Below the pieces are notes generated by a model that did not search any database, was not told where the DNA came from, and saw nothing but the letters and a program-made list of their open reading frames with translations. Below are positions 53,151 to 60,694 of a stretch of DNA of 64,000 nucleotides, piece by piece. The position numbers were made by a program, and so were the translations under genes. Source of the stretch: UBA11090 sp035560555 (GTDB lineage Bacteria > Spirochaetota > Spirochaetia > Treponematales > Rectinemataceae); the NCBI GenBank assembly GCA_035560555.1, contig DATMZF010000021.1:62001-126000 (forward strand). The letters run 5' to 3'. Within the stretch, counting starts at the first letter, position 1, and each line of letters opens with the position of its first letter.

Positions 53151-54383
53151 CTATTCCATCACCACCCTGCAGACGCGTTTTTTTCCGGCTCGCAGGAACA
53201 GGGCGCCCTCCGCCAGATTCTTCGTTGAGAATACCGCCGACTCGTCGGCGACTTTCACGCCGTTCACCGAAGCGCCGCCCTGCTGGACGAGGCGTCTAGC
53301 CTCGCTCTTGGACGAGACTAGCTTCGCTTCGAGGAAAAGATCCAGAACGCCGATTCCCTCGTCGAGCCTCGCCGCAGCCATGGCGATGGAAGGGATTTCC
53401 CCCACGTCGCCCAGACCGGCGCCACCGAAGGCCGCCCTGGCCGCCTGGAGGGCCTTATCGGCCTCTTCCTTGCCATGGATGATCGCGGTGACTTCCCAGG
53501 CGAGCTTTTCCTTGGCCTTGTTGATCTCGGCGTCGGCGCCCTTAGCCAGCCGCCCGCATTCTTCGACGGAAAGGAAGGTGAACATCAGGAGAAAGCGCTC
53601 CACGTCCACGTCGGCGACATTTCTCCAGTACTGGAAAAACTCGTAGGGGCTCGTCATCGTAGGGTCGAGGAAAAGGGCGCCTTTTTCCGTCTTGCCCATT
53701 TTCTTGCCGTCGCTCGTCGTGACGAGGGGGAACGTGAGGCCGTAGCACTCCGCCCCCTCCACGCGCCTGATGAGTTCGATGCCCGCGACGATATTGCCCC
53801 ACTGATCATCCCCGCCTATTTGGAGCCTGCACCCGTGGCGCTTGTAGAGCTGGAGGAAATCGTAGCTCTGTAGAAGCTGGTAGTTGAATTCTATGAACGA
53901 GAGGCCTGTCTCCATCCTCATCTTGTACGCCTCGAAGGACAGCATGCGGTTGACGGAGAAATGCCTGCCTATATCCCTTAGAAAATCGATGTAGTTGAGG
54001 TCGGCCAGCCAGTTCTTGTTGTTGTCCGACATGAGCGTCGTGCCGTCGAACTTTAGGAACCGGTCCAGTTGCCTGAGGAATCTCTTCGTGTTGGCGTCGA
54101 TCTCCTCGTAGCTGATGATCTGTCGCATCGTCGTCTTGCCCGAAGGATCGCCGATGCGGGCCGTTCCTCCGCCCATGAGGACGATGGCGTTGTTGCCGGC
54201 TTCGTGGAGGTGTCTGATCGCGAAATACGGCACCATATGCCCGATATGCAGCGAGGGTCCTGTGGGATCGCAGCCTTCATACAGAGTGACGGGGGCTTCG
54301 TCCATGAGTTTGGACAATCCTTCGATGTCGGTGCACTGTTGGATAAAACCTCGTTCCCTCAATATTTCTAGCGCTCTATTCAT
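53151..54383 (-). CDS. tyrS: Tyrosyl-tRNA synthetase
   Basis: TyrRS charges tRNA-Tyr (its tRNA is at 342-424). The 410-residue protein has the class I motifs HIGH (46-49) and a KMGKT variant of KMSKS (228-232), the tyrosine-binding GGDDQWGNI, and a C-terminal S4 RNA-binding domain (KLVSSKSEARRLVQQGGASVNG). ATG at 54383 has AGGAGA close by; the frame is open 26 codons upstream without family similarity. It reads away from the HU gene. Confidence 0.96.
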   Translation of the reverse strand: MNRALEILRERGFIQQCTDIEGLSKLMDEAPVTLYEGCDPTGPSLHIGHMVPYFAIRHLHEAGNNAIVLMGGGTARIGDPSGKTTMRQIISYEEIDANTKRFLRQLDRFLKFDGTTLMSDNNKNWLADLNYIDFLRDIGRHFSVNRMLSFEAYKMRMETGLSFIEFNYQLLQSYDFLQLYKRHGCRLQIGGDDQWGNIVAGIELIRRVEGAECYGLTFPLVTTSDGKKMGKTEKGALFLDPTMTSPYEFFQYWRNVADVDVERFLLMFTFLSVEECGRLAKGADAEINKAKEKLAWEVTAIIHGKEEADKALQAARAAFGGAGLGDVGEIPSIAMAAARLDEGIGVLDLFLEAKLVSSKSEARRLVQQGGASVNGVKVADESAVFSTKNLAEGALFLRAGKKRVCRVVME

Positions 54384-54406
54384 GAGATCTCCTTGCCTTG
54401 AGAGGC

Positions 54407-54436
54407 AGTATACCGATAATGGCGCATTATTCTCAA
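54407..54436 (-). promoter_or_regulatory. Sigma-70 promoter of tyrS
   Basis: Read leftwards, TTGAGA (54436-54431) and TATACT (54412-54407) are 18 bases apart, giving a leader of about 15 bases with an AGGAGA ribosome site. No T-box or leader peptide fits in that space. Confidence 0.65.
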
Positions 54437-54498
54437 TATCTGCAGCACATATTTTCCGCACAACGCAAATACTATTTTATTTTTCCGGAGGTATGTGC

Positions 54499-54577
54499 TA
54501 TTATTGCCATATAGAACCGCGCTGCAATGCGCGCGAAGCCCTCTGGCGACGCGCCATTTACCGGTTCGGACCCAGAG
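54499..54577 (+). promoter_or_regulatory. Leader of the HU gene: -10 box and hairpin
   Basis: A TATTAT -10-like box (54499-54504) without a convincing -35 is followed by a leader of about 90 bases. The leader contains a CTCTGG/CCAGAG pair (54541-54546 with 54572-54577) and a GCGC/GCGC hairpin near 54520-54532. The ribosome site AAGGAG lies downstream of these. Confidence 0.35.
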
Positions 54578-54598
54578 CTTCCTTCAAGGAGATGAACC

Positions 54599-54898
54599 AT
54601 GGCGACGAATGGAACAGCGATGACCAAAGCCCAGTTAGTGACCGCGCTTTCCGAAAAGACCGGCATGACCAAAAAAGATGTGAAGGGCTTTCTCGAGGCT
54701 CTATCCGAAGTGGCTTACAAAGAAGTGAAAAAAAACAAGAAGTTTACGCTTCCGGGCTTTGGGATCCTGAAGCTCGCAAAGCGCAAGGCTCGCACCGGCA
54801 GAAACCCCGCCACTGGCGAAACGATCAAGATCCCCGCCAAGACAGCGGTGAAGTTCACTGTTTCGAAAGCCTGCAAGGAAGGCGTGCTCGGCAAATAA
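54599..54898 (+). CDS. hup: HU-family DNA-binding protein
   Basis: HU bends and compacts DNA. The 99-residue protein has the IHF/HU fold, with an N-terminal helix pair (MTKAQLVTALSEKTGMTKKDVKGFLEALSEV). The arm region TGRNPATGETIKIPAKTAVKFTVSKACKEGV carries the Arg-Asn-Pro loop that inserts in DNA. A seven-residue extension (MATNGTA) precedes the usual MTKxxL start. Position next to tyrS is not meaningful for function. Its terminator contains an unusual tandem duplication. Confidence 0.95.
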   Translation: MATNGTAMTKAQLVTALSEKTGMTKKDVKGFLEALSEVAYKEVKKNKKFTLPGFGILKLAKRKARTGRNPATGETIKIPAKTAVKFTVSKACKEGVLGK

Positions 54899-54960
54899 GC
54901 CGCGGCTTCCCCGTATCGATGCCGCGGCTTCCCCGTATCGATGCCGCGGCTCTCTTTTTT
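54898..54960 (+). terminator. Terminator of the HU gene, with three interchangeable stem arms
   Basis: AGCCGCGGC near 54898-54906 (or the copy at 54920-54929) pairs with GCCGCGGCT at 54943-54951, followed by CTC and six T. Because the arm is palindromic and repeated, several alternative hairpins are possible. Confidence 0.75.
54899..54951 (+). repeat. 22-bp tandem duplication carrying palindromic GCCGCGGC arms
   Basis: A 22-base unit occurs at 54899-54920 and again, identical, at 54921-54942, and its first nine bases occur a third time at 54943-54951. Each copy begins with the palindrome GCCGCGGC. The unit starts at the last base pair of the HU stop region and runs straight into the terminator T-run. 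Confidence 0.9.
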
Positions 54961-55013
54961 CTTAGGCGCTAAACTCCACCTTCCATCGGCGCTGGATGCC
55001 GGTTATTTTGTTT

Positions 55014-55832
55014 TTATCCCCGTCGATATGTTTTCTCCGACATATGTCCGCAGGTGGACGATCTGGTGTCAGCGATAATTTCGGATAGTATCGATATCGC
55101 GATTTCCTCGGGCGTTTCGGCGTCGATATCGAGTCCGATAGGTGCCCTGACCTTGGCCAGAAGGGTTGGTTCCACGCCCTCCCTCCCCAGCTTCTCCATC
55201 AGAAGAGACACCTTTCCGCGCGATCCCAACATACCCAAGTATTTCCATGGCCTGCCGATCATCGCGCGCAGGGCTCTCTCGTCGTCGGAATGGGTGGCGA
55301 TGACGATGAGCGCCTCCGGATCCGCCGGCAGCTTGTTCAGACTTTCGACGAGATCCCCGTCGCAGTACAGCGCTTCGGCCATGGGAAAACGCTCGCCGGT
55401 GACCATCGACGGGCGCTCATCGACCACTGCCACGCCGAAACCGGCGAAATCCGCCAGCTTCGCGAGGGCGAGTCCGACGTGGCCAGCCCCGATGATGACG
55501 AGCCGGGGCCTACCCACGACCACGTCTATGAAGACCTCCATGCTGCCTCCGCAGAGCATTCCGACGGAGTCTTTCCCGGAGCAGGTGTCGAGATCGTAGC
55601 GGGCGGTTCTGGATTCGCCCGATTTCAGGCATTCGGCGGCATCGGCGATGACCTTCGACTCGACGATGCCGCCGCCTATCGTTCCCAGCGTCGTCCCATC
55701 GCCGCGCATGAGCATACGGGCTTTCGAACGCGGCGTCGATCCGCTCGAGGAAACGATACCGGCCAACGCGAAACGAAGCCCAAAGCGGGATAGTCTCGCC
55801 GCCTCCGCGAAGATATCGGCATCGTCGCTCAT
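55014..55832 (-). CDS. XdhC/CoxI-family protein
   Basis: XdhC proteins insert sulfurated molybdenum cofactor into xanthine dehydrogenase-type enzymes. The 272-residue protein has the N-terminal XdhC-CoxI block SSSGSTPRSKARMLMRGDG, the CGGSMEVFIDVV motif, and a C-terminal Rossmann domain (VIIGAGHVGLALAKLADFAGFGVAVVDER). The final block is GLDIDAETPEEIAISILSEIIA. No dehydrogenase subunit lies in the window, so its target is elsewhere or unknown; some members act in selenium-dependent enzymes. It starts two bases after the glyS stop, so it is cotranscribed with glyS. Confidence 0.9.
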   Translation of the reverse strand: MSDDADIFAEAARLSRFGLRFALAGIVSSSGSTPRSKARMLMRGDGTTLGTIGGGIVESKVIADAAECLKSGESRTARYDLDTCSGKDSVGMLCGGSMEVFIDVVVGRPRLVIIGAGHVGLALAKLADFAGFGVAVVDERPSMVTGERFPMAEALYCDGDLVESLNKLPADPEALIVIATHSDDERALRAMIGRPWKYLGMLGSRGKVSLLMEKLGREGVEPTLLAKVRAPIGLDIDAETPEEIAISILSEIIADTRSSTCGHMSEKTYRRG

Positions 55833-55834
55833 GC

Positions 55835-57184
55835 TTATACCCTCTTGTAGGCCTTGATCCTGGCTCTGATGTAGGCGGACAGCCCGGAGGCGGCGACGCG
55901 CTCCTGCTGCATCGTGTCGCGGTCGCGCACGGTGACGGTGCCGTCTTCCTTCGTCTGGTAATCGATGGTGACGCAGAAAGGCGTTCCCACCTCATCCTGA
56001 CGCCTGTAGCGGCGGCCAATGGCGCCGCCCTGATCGTAGTCGGTCGCGAAGTCTTCCTTGAGCTCGGCGCGAATATCCTTCGCGAGCTCGGCCAGGCCAT
56101 CCTTCTTCATGAGGGGGAGGACGGCGACGGTGATGGGGGCGAGTGTGGGATGGAAATGGAGGACGGTGCGCCAGTCGTCGTCGGTGCCCTTGTCTGCCAC
56201 CTTCTGTTCTTCATAGGCGTCGCAGAGGACCATGAGGAGCTGCCTCGTGAGGCCAGCGCTCGTCTCGATAATGAAAGGGATGTAGCGCGCGTTGCCGTCG
56301 TCTTGGTCGATGTACTGGAGATCTTTACCCGAGAATTCCTGGTGGCGGTTGAGGTCGAAGTTCGTCCTGTTGTGGACGCCCTCGAGCTCCTTGAAGCCCA
56401 TGGGGAACTCGTATTCGATGTCGTAGGCGTCCTTGGCGTAGTGGGCGAGTTCGTCCGGGCCGTGGCGGTGCCAGCGCAGCTTGTCCATGCGCACGCCGAG
56501 CTTGGCGTAGTAAGCCCAGCGCTGTTCGCGCCAGTAGTCGAAGAACTTCTCGTCCTCGCCGGGCTTCACGAAATACTGCATCTCCATCTGCTCGAACTCG
56601 CAGGTGCGGAAGATGAAGTTCTTGGTGACGATCTCGTTGCGGAAGGCCTTGCCGATCTGGGCGATGCCGAAGGGAATCTTCATGCGGTTGGACTGGACTA
56701 TGTTCTTGTAGTTGACATAGATGCCCTGGGCCGTCTCGGGACGGAGGTAGATGAGGCCGGATCCGTCGTCCACGGGGCCTATATTCGTCTTGAACATGAG
56801 GTTGAACTTGCGGGTGTCGGTGAGCTCGCCGCCGCACTCGGGGCATATTTTCTTTGCCAGCTTCTCCGGGTCTATCAGGTCCGCGCGAAAACGCTGCTTG
56901 CACTTCTTGCAGTCGACGAGGGGATCGGTGAAGTTCTCGACATGGCCGGAGGCTTCCCACACGCGGGGATGCATGAGGATGGCGGCGTCGAGGCCGACGA
57001 TGTCGTCGTGGAGCTGCGTCATCTCCTTCCACCAGAACCGCGCGATGCGGTTCTTCAGTTCGACGCCCATGGGACCGTAGTCCCAGGCTCCGGCCTGTCC
57101 GCCGTAGATTTCCGACGACTGGAAGACGAAGCCGCGCCGCTTGGCCAGGGAGACGATCTTCTCCATGCTGATGCTGTTGTCCAT
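55835..57184 (-). CDS. glyS: Glycyl-tRNA synthetase, alpha2 (eukaryote/archaea-like) type
   Basis: The 449-residue class II enzyme has motif 1 region SEIYGGQAGAWDYGPMGVELKNRI, a zinc-type pair CKKC and CPEC in the insertion, motif 2 (GIAQIGKAFRNEIVTKNFIFRTCEFEQMEMQYF) and motif 3 (GLTRQLLMVLCDAYEEQ). The anticodon-binding domain contains TLAPITVAVLPL. It is the single-chain type, distinct from the alpha/beta GlyQS of many Gram-negatives. Its leader is long and structured. Confidence 0.96.
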   Translation of the reverse strand: MDNSISMEKIVSLAKRRGFVFQSSEIYGGQAGAWDYGPMGVELKNRIARFWWKEMTQLHDDIVGLDAAILMHPRVWEASGHVENFTDPLVDCKKCKQRFRADLIDPEKLAKKICPECGGELTDTRKFNLMFKTNIGPVDDGSGLIYLRPETAQGIYVNYKNIVQSNRMKIPFGIAQIGKAFRNEIVTKNFIFRTCEFEQMEMQYFVKPGEDEKFFDYWREQRWAYYAKLGVRMDKLRWHRHGPDELAHYAKDAYDIEYEFPMGFKELEGVHNRTNFDLNRHQEFSGKDLQYIDQDDGNARYIPFIIETSAGLTRQLLMVLCDAYEEQKVADKGTDDDWRTVLHFHPTLAPITVAVLPLMKKDGLAELAKDIRAELKEDFATDYDQGGAIGRRYRRQDEVGTPFCVTIDYQTKEDGTVTVRDRDTMQQERVAASGLSAYIRARIKAYKRV

Positions 57185-57401
57185 GAAATAACTCCTGTAC
57201 GCCGATTCCTGGAGCTGTGCTCACGAAATCGGCGCGCGAAACGTATTTCGTTTCGCGAGCCCTGCTTTCGCACCGCCGACGGTTACGGCGGCGCGCCTTG
57301 ACGGGGCTTGGTCGGCGAGCTGGCCCTAAAAGCTCCCCGATGTCCCGAAGGTGCGCCAATGGGAGAGCCGCGGGCCCGCTCATTAGCGTTGCGTGATTAT
57401 A
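57185..57401 (-). promoter_or_regulatory. glyS promoter (-10) and long structured 5' leader
   Basis: TATAAT at 57401-57396 is followed by roughly 200 GC-rich bases before the glyS ATG. The leader contains a perfect 9-bp hairpin CGCGAAACG/CGTTTCGCG (57235-57257) and a pair of 7-base arms (GCCGATT/AATCGGC) just upstream of the AGGAG ribosome site. A CCGCCG/CGGCGG stem lies further upstream. No known glycine riboswitch or T-box core could be recognised. The -35 box is unclear. Confidence 0.45.
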
Positions 57402-57514
57402 GGCTAACTCAATAGCTCGGGGCTAGCCTGTGGTCTGGCCCCATAGCGAGCGTCTTCTTACGCGAATGCCTTGAATACCGGACACGAGAGTCCGCTTGGA
57501 GATAAGGCTTTTCG

Positions 57515-57550
57515 ACAAAAAAGGGGGCCATCCAGTGGATGCCCCCCTTC
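57515..57550 (-). terminator. Terminator of the Liv-type binding-protein gene
   Basis: Read leftwards, the stem AAGGGGGGC.../GGGCCCCCTT-type arms (57541-57549 with 57521-57528) close on a loop containing CATCCACTGGATG and end in six T (57522-57517). It lies about 70 bases past the stop of the gene at 57620. Confidence 0.85.
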
Positions 57551-57619
57551 CCCATTATCGGGAATCAGAATTCTTTCCCGCGGCGTCCGCGCCTTGGCGA
57601 GACGCGCGAATCGCCGATG

Positions 57620-58759
57620 TTAGGGATTCACCGTGGTCTTGTAGACCTGCTGACCGTCCTTCATCTCGATGATGACGACAGACTTCATCGGGTTGCGGAA
57701 CTCGTCATAGGTGATCTGGCCGCCGACGCAGGCGAGGTTGGTCGTCTTGAGGGCGTCGCGGATAGCTTCGTTCTTCGTCGAACCGGCGCGCTTGATGGCG
57801 TCGAGCATGATGTTCATGCCGTCGTAGGCGAGAACGGCGAGGGCGTCGGGCGCCGCGCCGTACTTGGCGCTGTATTTCTGGACGATGGCCTGGACTTCGG
57901 GACGGGTGTCGTCCTTGGAATAATGATTGGTGAAGTAACCGCCATTGACGGCGTCGCCGCCGATCTTCACGAGCTCGGAGGAATCCCATCCGTCGACGCC
58001 CAGGAGGGTGCCTTTAAAGCCGAGTTCGCGGGCCTGCTTGGCGATGAGGCCTACATCGCTGTAGTAGGCGGGGATATAGAGGCATTCGGGATTCGTCTGG
58101 ACGATCTTGGTCAGCTGCGCCTTGAAGTCGGTTACGCCGGAAGCGTAGCCTTCGCTCGCCACGATCGCTCCGCCCAGCGCCGTGAAGGACTGGGTGAAGG
58201 TTTCGGCGAGACCTTTCGAATAGTCATTGCCGAGGTCGAAAATGATGCCGACGTTCTTGATGCCGAGATCTTCGCTGGCGAACTTCGCGCCTACCTTGCC
58301 CTGGAAGGGATCGATGAAGCAGCTGCGGTAGATGTAGTCCCCGATGAGGGTGACTTTCTCGTTGGTCGCCGTGGGCGTGAGCATCGGAATCTTGGCGGCC
58401 TGCGCTATAGGCGCGCCCGCTACGGCGACTCTCGACGTGATGCCGCCGACGATGGCGACCACTTTATCCTGCTCGATCACCTTCGTGAACACGGAGGCGC
58501 CTTCCGCGGGATCGCCCTTGTCATCCTCGACGACGAGCTTGACCTGCTTTCCCAGCACTCCGCCAGCCGCGTTCCACTCTTCAACCGCGAGTTCCATGCC
58601 GTTCTTGGTGGACTGACCATAGGTCGCGGCCTCACCGGTGAGCGGGTTGATGGAAGCGATTTTGATCTCTTTTGCTTTCTGACCACCGCAGGATATCATC
58701 GCGAAAGCGGCCAAAACCGCCATCGCCGATACCATCACCTTCGTAAAACGCGTTCTCAT
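57620..58759 (-). CDS. Branched-chain amino acid-type (LivK-like) substrate-binding lipoprotein
   Basis: The 379-residue protein has a signal peptide with a lipobox (AMISCGG; lipidated Cys at about residue 24). The PBP type 1 fold of LivK/LivJ follows: KIASINPLTGEAATYGQSTKNGMELAVEEWNAAGG, VVEDDKGDPAEGASV, VGGITSRVAVAGAPIAQ, and IPAYYSDVGLIAKQARELG. It binds a small molecule, probably an amino acid or amide. The membrane permeases and ATPases are not beside it, so it is an orphan gene. ATG follows AGGAGG, and a terminator follows the gene. Confidence 0.9.
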   Translation of the reverse strand: MRTRFTKVMVSAMAVLAAFAMISCGGQKAKEIKIASINPLTGEAATYGQSTKNGMELAVEEWNAAGGVLGKQVKLVVEDDKGDPAEGASVFTKVIEQDKVVAIVGGITSRVAVAGAPIAQAAKIPMLTPTATNEKVTLIGDYIYRSCFIDPFQGKVGAKFASEDLGIKNVGIIFDLGNDYSKGLAETFTQSFTALGGAIVASEGYASGVTDFKAQLTKIVQTNPECLYIPAYYSDVGLIAKQARELGFKGTLLGVDGWDSSELVKIGGDAVNGGYFTNHYSKDDTRPEVQAIVQKYSAKYGAAPDALAVLAYDGMNIMLDAIKRAGSTKNEAIRDALKTTNLACVGGQITYDEFRNPMKSVVIIEMKDGQQVYKTTVNP

Positions 58760-58848
58760 GCTTCCTCCTGAAACAGAATACCCTTGTCTCGCCGCCCGCA
58801 GAAAAAGCGGACGGATTATTTATATGGGGTCGGGCTGCCTTACGGCGC

Positions 58849-60570
58849 TCAACTTCCCTTTTTCTCGATTTTTGCCCAGCTGTCCCTGAGCGTGACGGTC
58901 CTATTGAAAAGGGGTTCCCCTGGTTTCGAATCGGTATCGGCGCAGAAATACCCGAGCCGCTCGAACTGCACGGTCCGCCCGGGCTGGATTCCCGCCAGAG
59001 CGGGCTCGCCGAAGGCTCCTGACACGGTTTCGAGAGAGTTCGGGGATAGATTGTCCAGGAAGGATCCTCCCGCGGGCAAATCCATGGGTCTTTCGGCGAC
59101 GAAAAGATTGTCGTAGAGCCTCGCTTCGAGGGGAACGGCGCCGTCGGCGGAAACCCAATGAATCGTTCCCTTTACCTTGCGGTTGTCGGGAGCGTCTCCG
59201 CCCTTTGTGGCCGGATCGTAGCTGCAGCGCACGCGTACGACATCGCCCGTGGCCTGGTCCTTGTCGAATCCGGTACAGGTCACGATGTAGCCGTAGCGGA
59301 GGCGCACTTGGTTGCCAGGAAAGAGCCTGAAATATTTGGGAGGCGGAATTTCCTTGAAATCGTCTTTTTCGATATAGAGTTTGCCCGAGAACGGGAGCGT
59401 TCTTTTGCCCGCTTCGGGGTCTTCGGGATTGTTCACCGCTTCGAGCATCTCGATTTTACCTTCGGGCCAGTTGTCGATCACCAGTTCCAGGGGACGTAGG
59501 ACCGCCATGAAGCGCGGCGCCTTTTTGTTGAGATCTTCGCGCACGCAATGCTCCAGGAGCTGTATATCCACCATGGAGTCGGTCTTGGCTATGCCGATGC
59601 GGCCGAGAAAATCCCTGATGGCTTCCGGGGTATAGCCTCGGCGGCGCAATCCCGCTATGGTCGGCATTCTCGGATCGTCCCATCCGGATACTCTCTTCTC
59701 GCGGACGAGCTGGATGAGGAGGCGCTTGGAGAGAACGGTGTGGGTGATGTTGAGACGCGCGAATTCTATCTGGCGGGAAGGAAATACGCCGCAATTGCTG
59801 ACGAACCAATCGTAGAGCGGCCTGTGTATCTCGTATTCCAGGGAACAGAGCGAATGGGTGACACCCTCGATGGCATCGGAGAGCGGGTGCTGGAAGTCGT
59901 ACATCGGATAGATGCACCATTTCGTTCCCGTCCGATAGTGCGGTTCGCGCCGTATCCTGTACATCGGGGGATCGCGCATGAGGAGATTGGGATGAGCCAT
60001 GTCTATTTTGGCTCTCAGGGTTTTCGCCCCGTCGGCGAACTCCCCGGCTCTCATCCTCGCGAAGAGATCGAGATTCTCCTCCACCGATCTATCCCTGAAA
60101 GGACTATTCTTCCCGGGAGGCGTATAGGTGATATTGTTCTTGTCGGGGACGTTCGTTCCCCTGTATTCCTTGATCTGTTCCGCGTCGAGGTCATCGACGT
60201 AGGCCAAGCCCTTGCGGATGAGGAGACAGGCTAGATCGTAGAGTTTTTCGTAGTAGTCCGAAGCGAAGAAAAGACGGTCTCCCCAATCGTAGCCGAGCCA
60301 GCTCACGTCTCGCTTGATGGCTTCGACATAGGAGAGGTCTTCTTTTTCGGGGTTGGTGTCGTCAAAGCGGAGATTGCATTTCCCGCCGAAACTCTGGGCG
60401 GTGCCGAAATCCACATAGATGGCTTTCGCGTGGCCGATGTGCAGCCAGCCATTGGGTTCGGGGGGGAATCGTGTATGGACTTCCCTGGTCTTTCCGTCGG
60501 CGATGTCTTTGGCCACCGCCTCATGGATGAAATCGGCGAAACCTTCTTCTTTTTTATCCTCGTCGCTCAT
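58849..60570 (-). CDS. glnS: Glutaminyl-tRNA synthetase
   Basis: GlnRS directly charges tRNA-Gln. The 573-residue protein has HIGH at 44-47 in PEPNGWLHIGHAKAIYVDFG, the GlnRS-specific RFDDTNPEKE, and a KMSKS-type VLSKRLL. A full C-terminal two-barrel anticodon-binding domain (LPFSGKLYIEKDDFKEIPPPKYFRLFPGNQVRLRYGYIV) completes it. The presence of GlnRS means the indirect GatCAB route is not needed for Gln. ATG follows AAGGAG. It lies beside gltX and DUF1846 on the same strand. Confidence 0.96.
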   Translation of the reverse strand: MSDEDKKEEGFADFIHEAVAKDIADGKTREVHTRFPPEPNGWLHIGHAKAIYVDFGTAQSFGGKCNLRFDDTNPEKEDLSYVEAIKRDVSWLGYDWGDRLFFASDYYEKLYDLACLLIRKGLAYVDDLDAEQIKEYRGTNVPDKNNITYTPPGKNSPFRDRSVEENLDLFARMRAGEFADGAKTLRAKIDMAHPNLLMRDPPMYRIRREPHYRTGTKWCIYPMYDFQHPLSDAIEGVTHSLCSLEYEIHRPLYDWFVSNCGVFPSRQIEFARLNITHTVLSKRLLIQLVREKRVSGWDDPRMPTIAGLRRRGYTPEAIRDFLGRIGIAKTDSMVDIQLLEHCVREDLNKKAPRFMAVLRPLELVIDNWPEGKIEMLEAVNNPEDPEAGKRTLPFSGKLYIEKDDFKEIPPPKYFRLFPGNQVRLRYGYIVTCTGFDKDQATGDVVRVRCSYDPATKGGDAPDNRKVKGTIHWVSADGAVPLEARLYDNLFVAERPMDLPAGGSFLDNLSPNSLETVSGAFGEPALAGIQPGRTVQFERLGYFCADTDSKPGEPLFNRTVTLRDSWAKIEKKGS

Positions 60571-60608
60571 AAGGACTCCTTGCCGCGCTTCAGGGGCGCG
60601 GTGGCGTT

Positions 60609-60638
60609 ACTATGCCGCGCAACGAGGCGGACGGTCAA
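60609..60638 (-). promoter_or_regulatory. Sigma-70 promoter of glnS
   Basis: Read leftwards, TTGACC (60638-60633) and CATAGT (60614-60609) are 18 bases apart. Transcription would begin near 60602, leaving about 30 bases of leader with an AAGGAG site. Confidence 0.55.
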
Positions 60639-60694
60639 GGCGGAGGAGCGGGGATTGGTCGCTAAACCTTCACTTTAGAGACTGAATTGCCACT

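Larger units (their letters stand above)
57185..57619. other. Gene-free gap between the Liv-type gene and glyS
   Basis: Read leftwards from glnS, the gap holds the terminator of the binding-protein gene (57515-57550). Next, at 57401-57514, is a stretch with no recognised element. Then comes a TATAAT -10 box (57401-57396) and the structured glyS leader. Frames through the leader are not supported by a ribosome site or codon pattern. Confidence 0.7.

Noticed and set aside
56325..57383. Arg-rich minus-strand frame through the glyS leader into glyS
   Set aside because: Considered as a leader peptide; the frame is out of phase with glyS, very Arg/Pro-rich, and overlaps the structured leader without a ribosome site.
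58787..58815. Hairpin between glnS and the Liv-type gene as a terminator
   Set aside because: The stem CCGTCCGC/GCGGGCGG has its T-run in the loop rather than after the stem on the minus strand.
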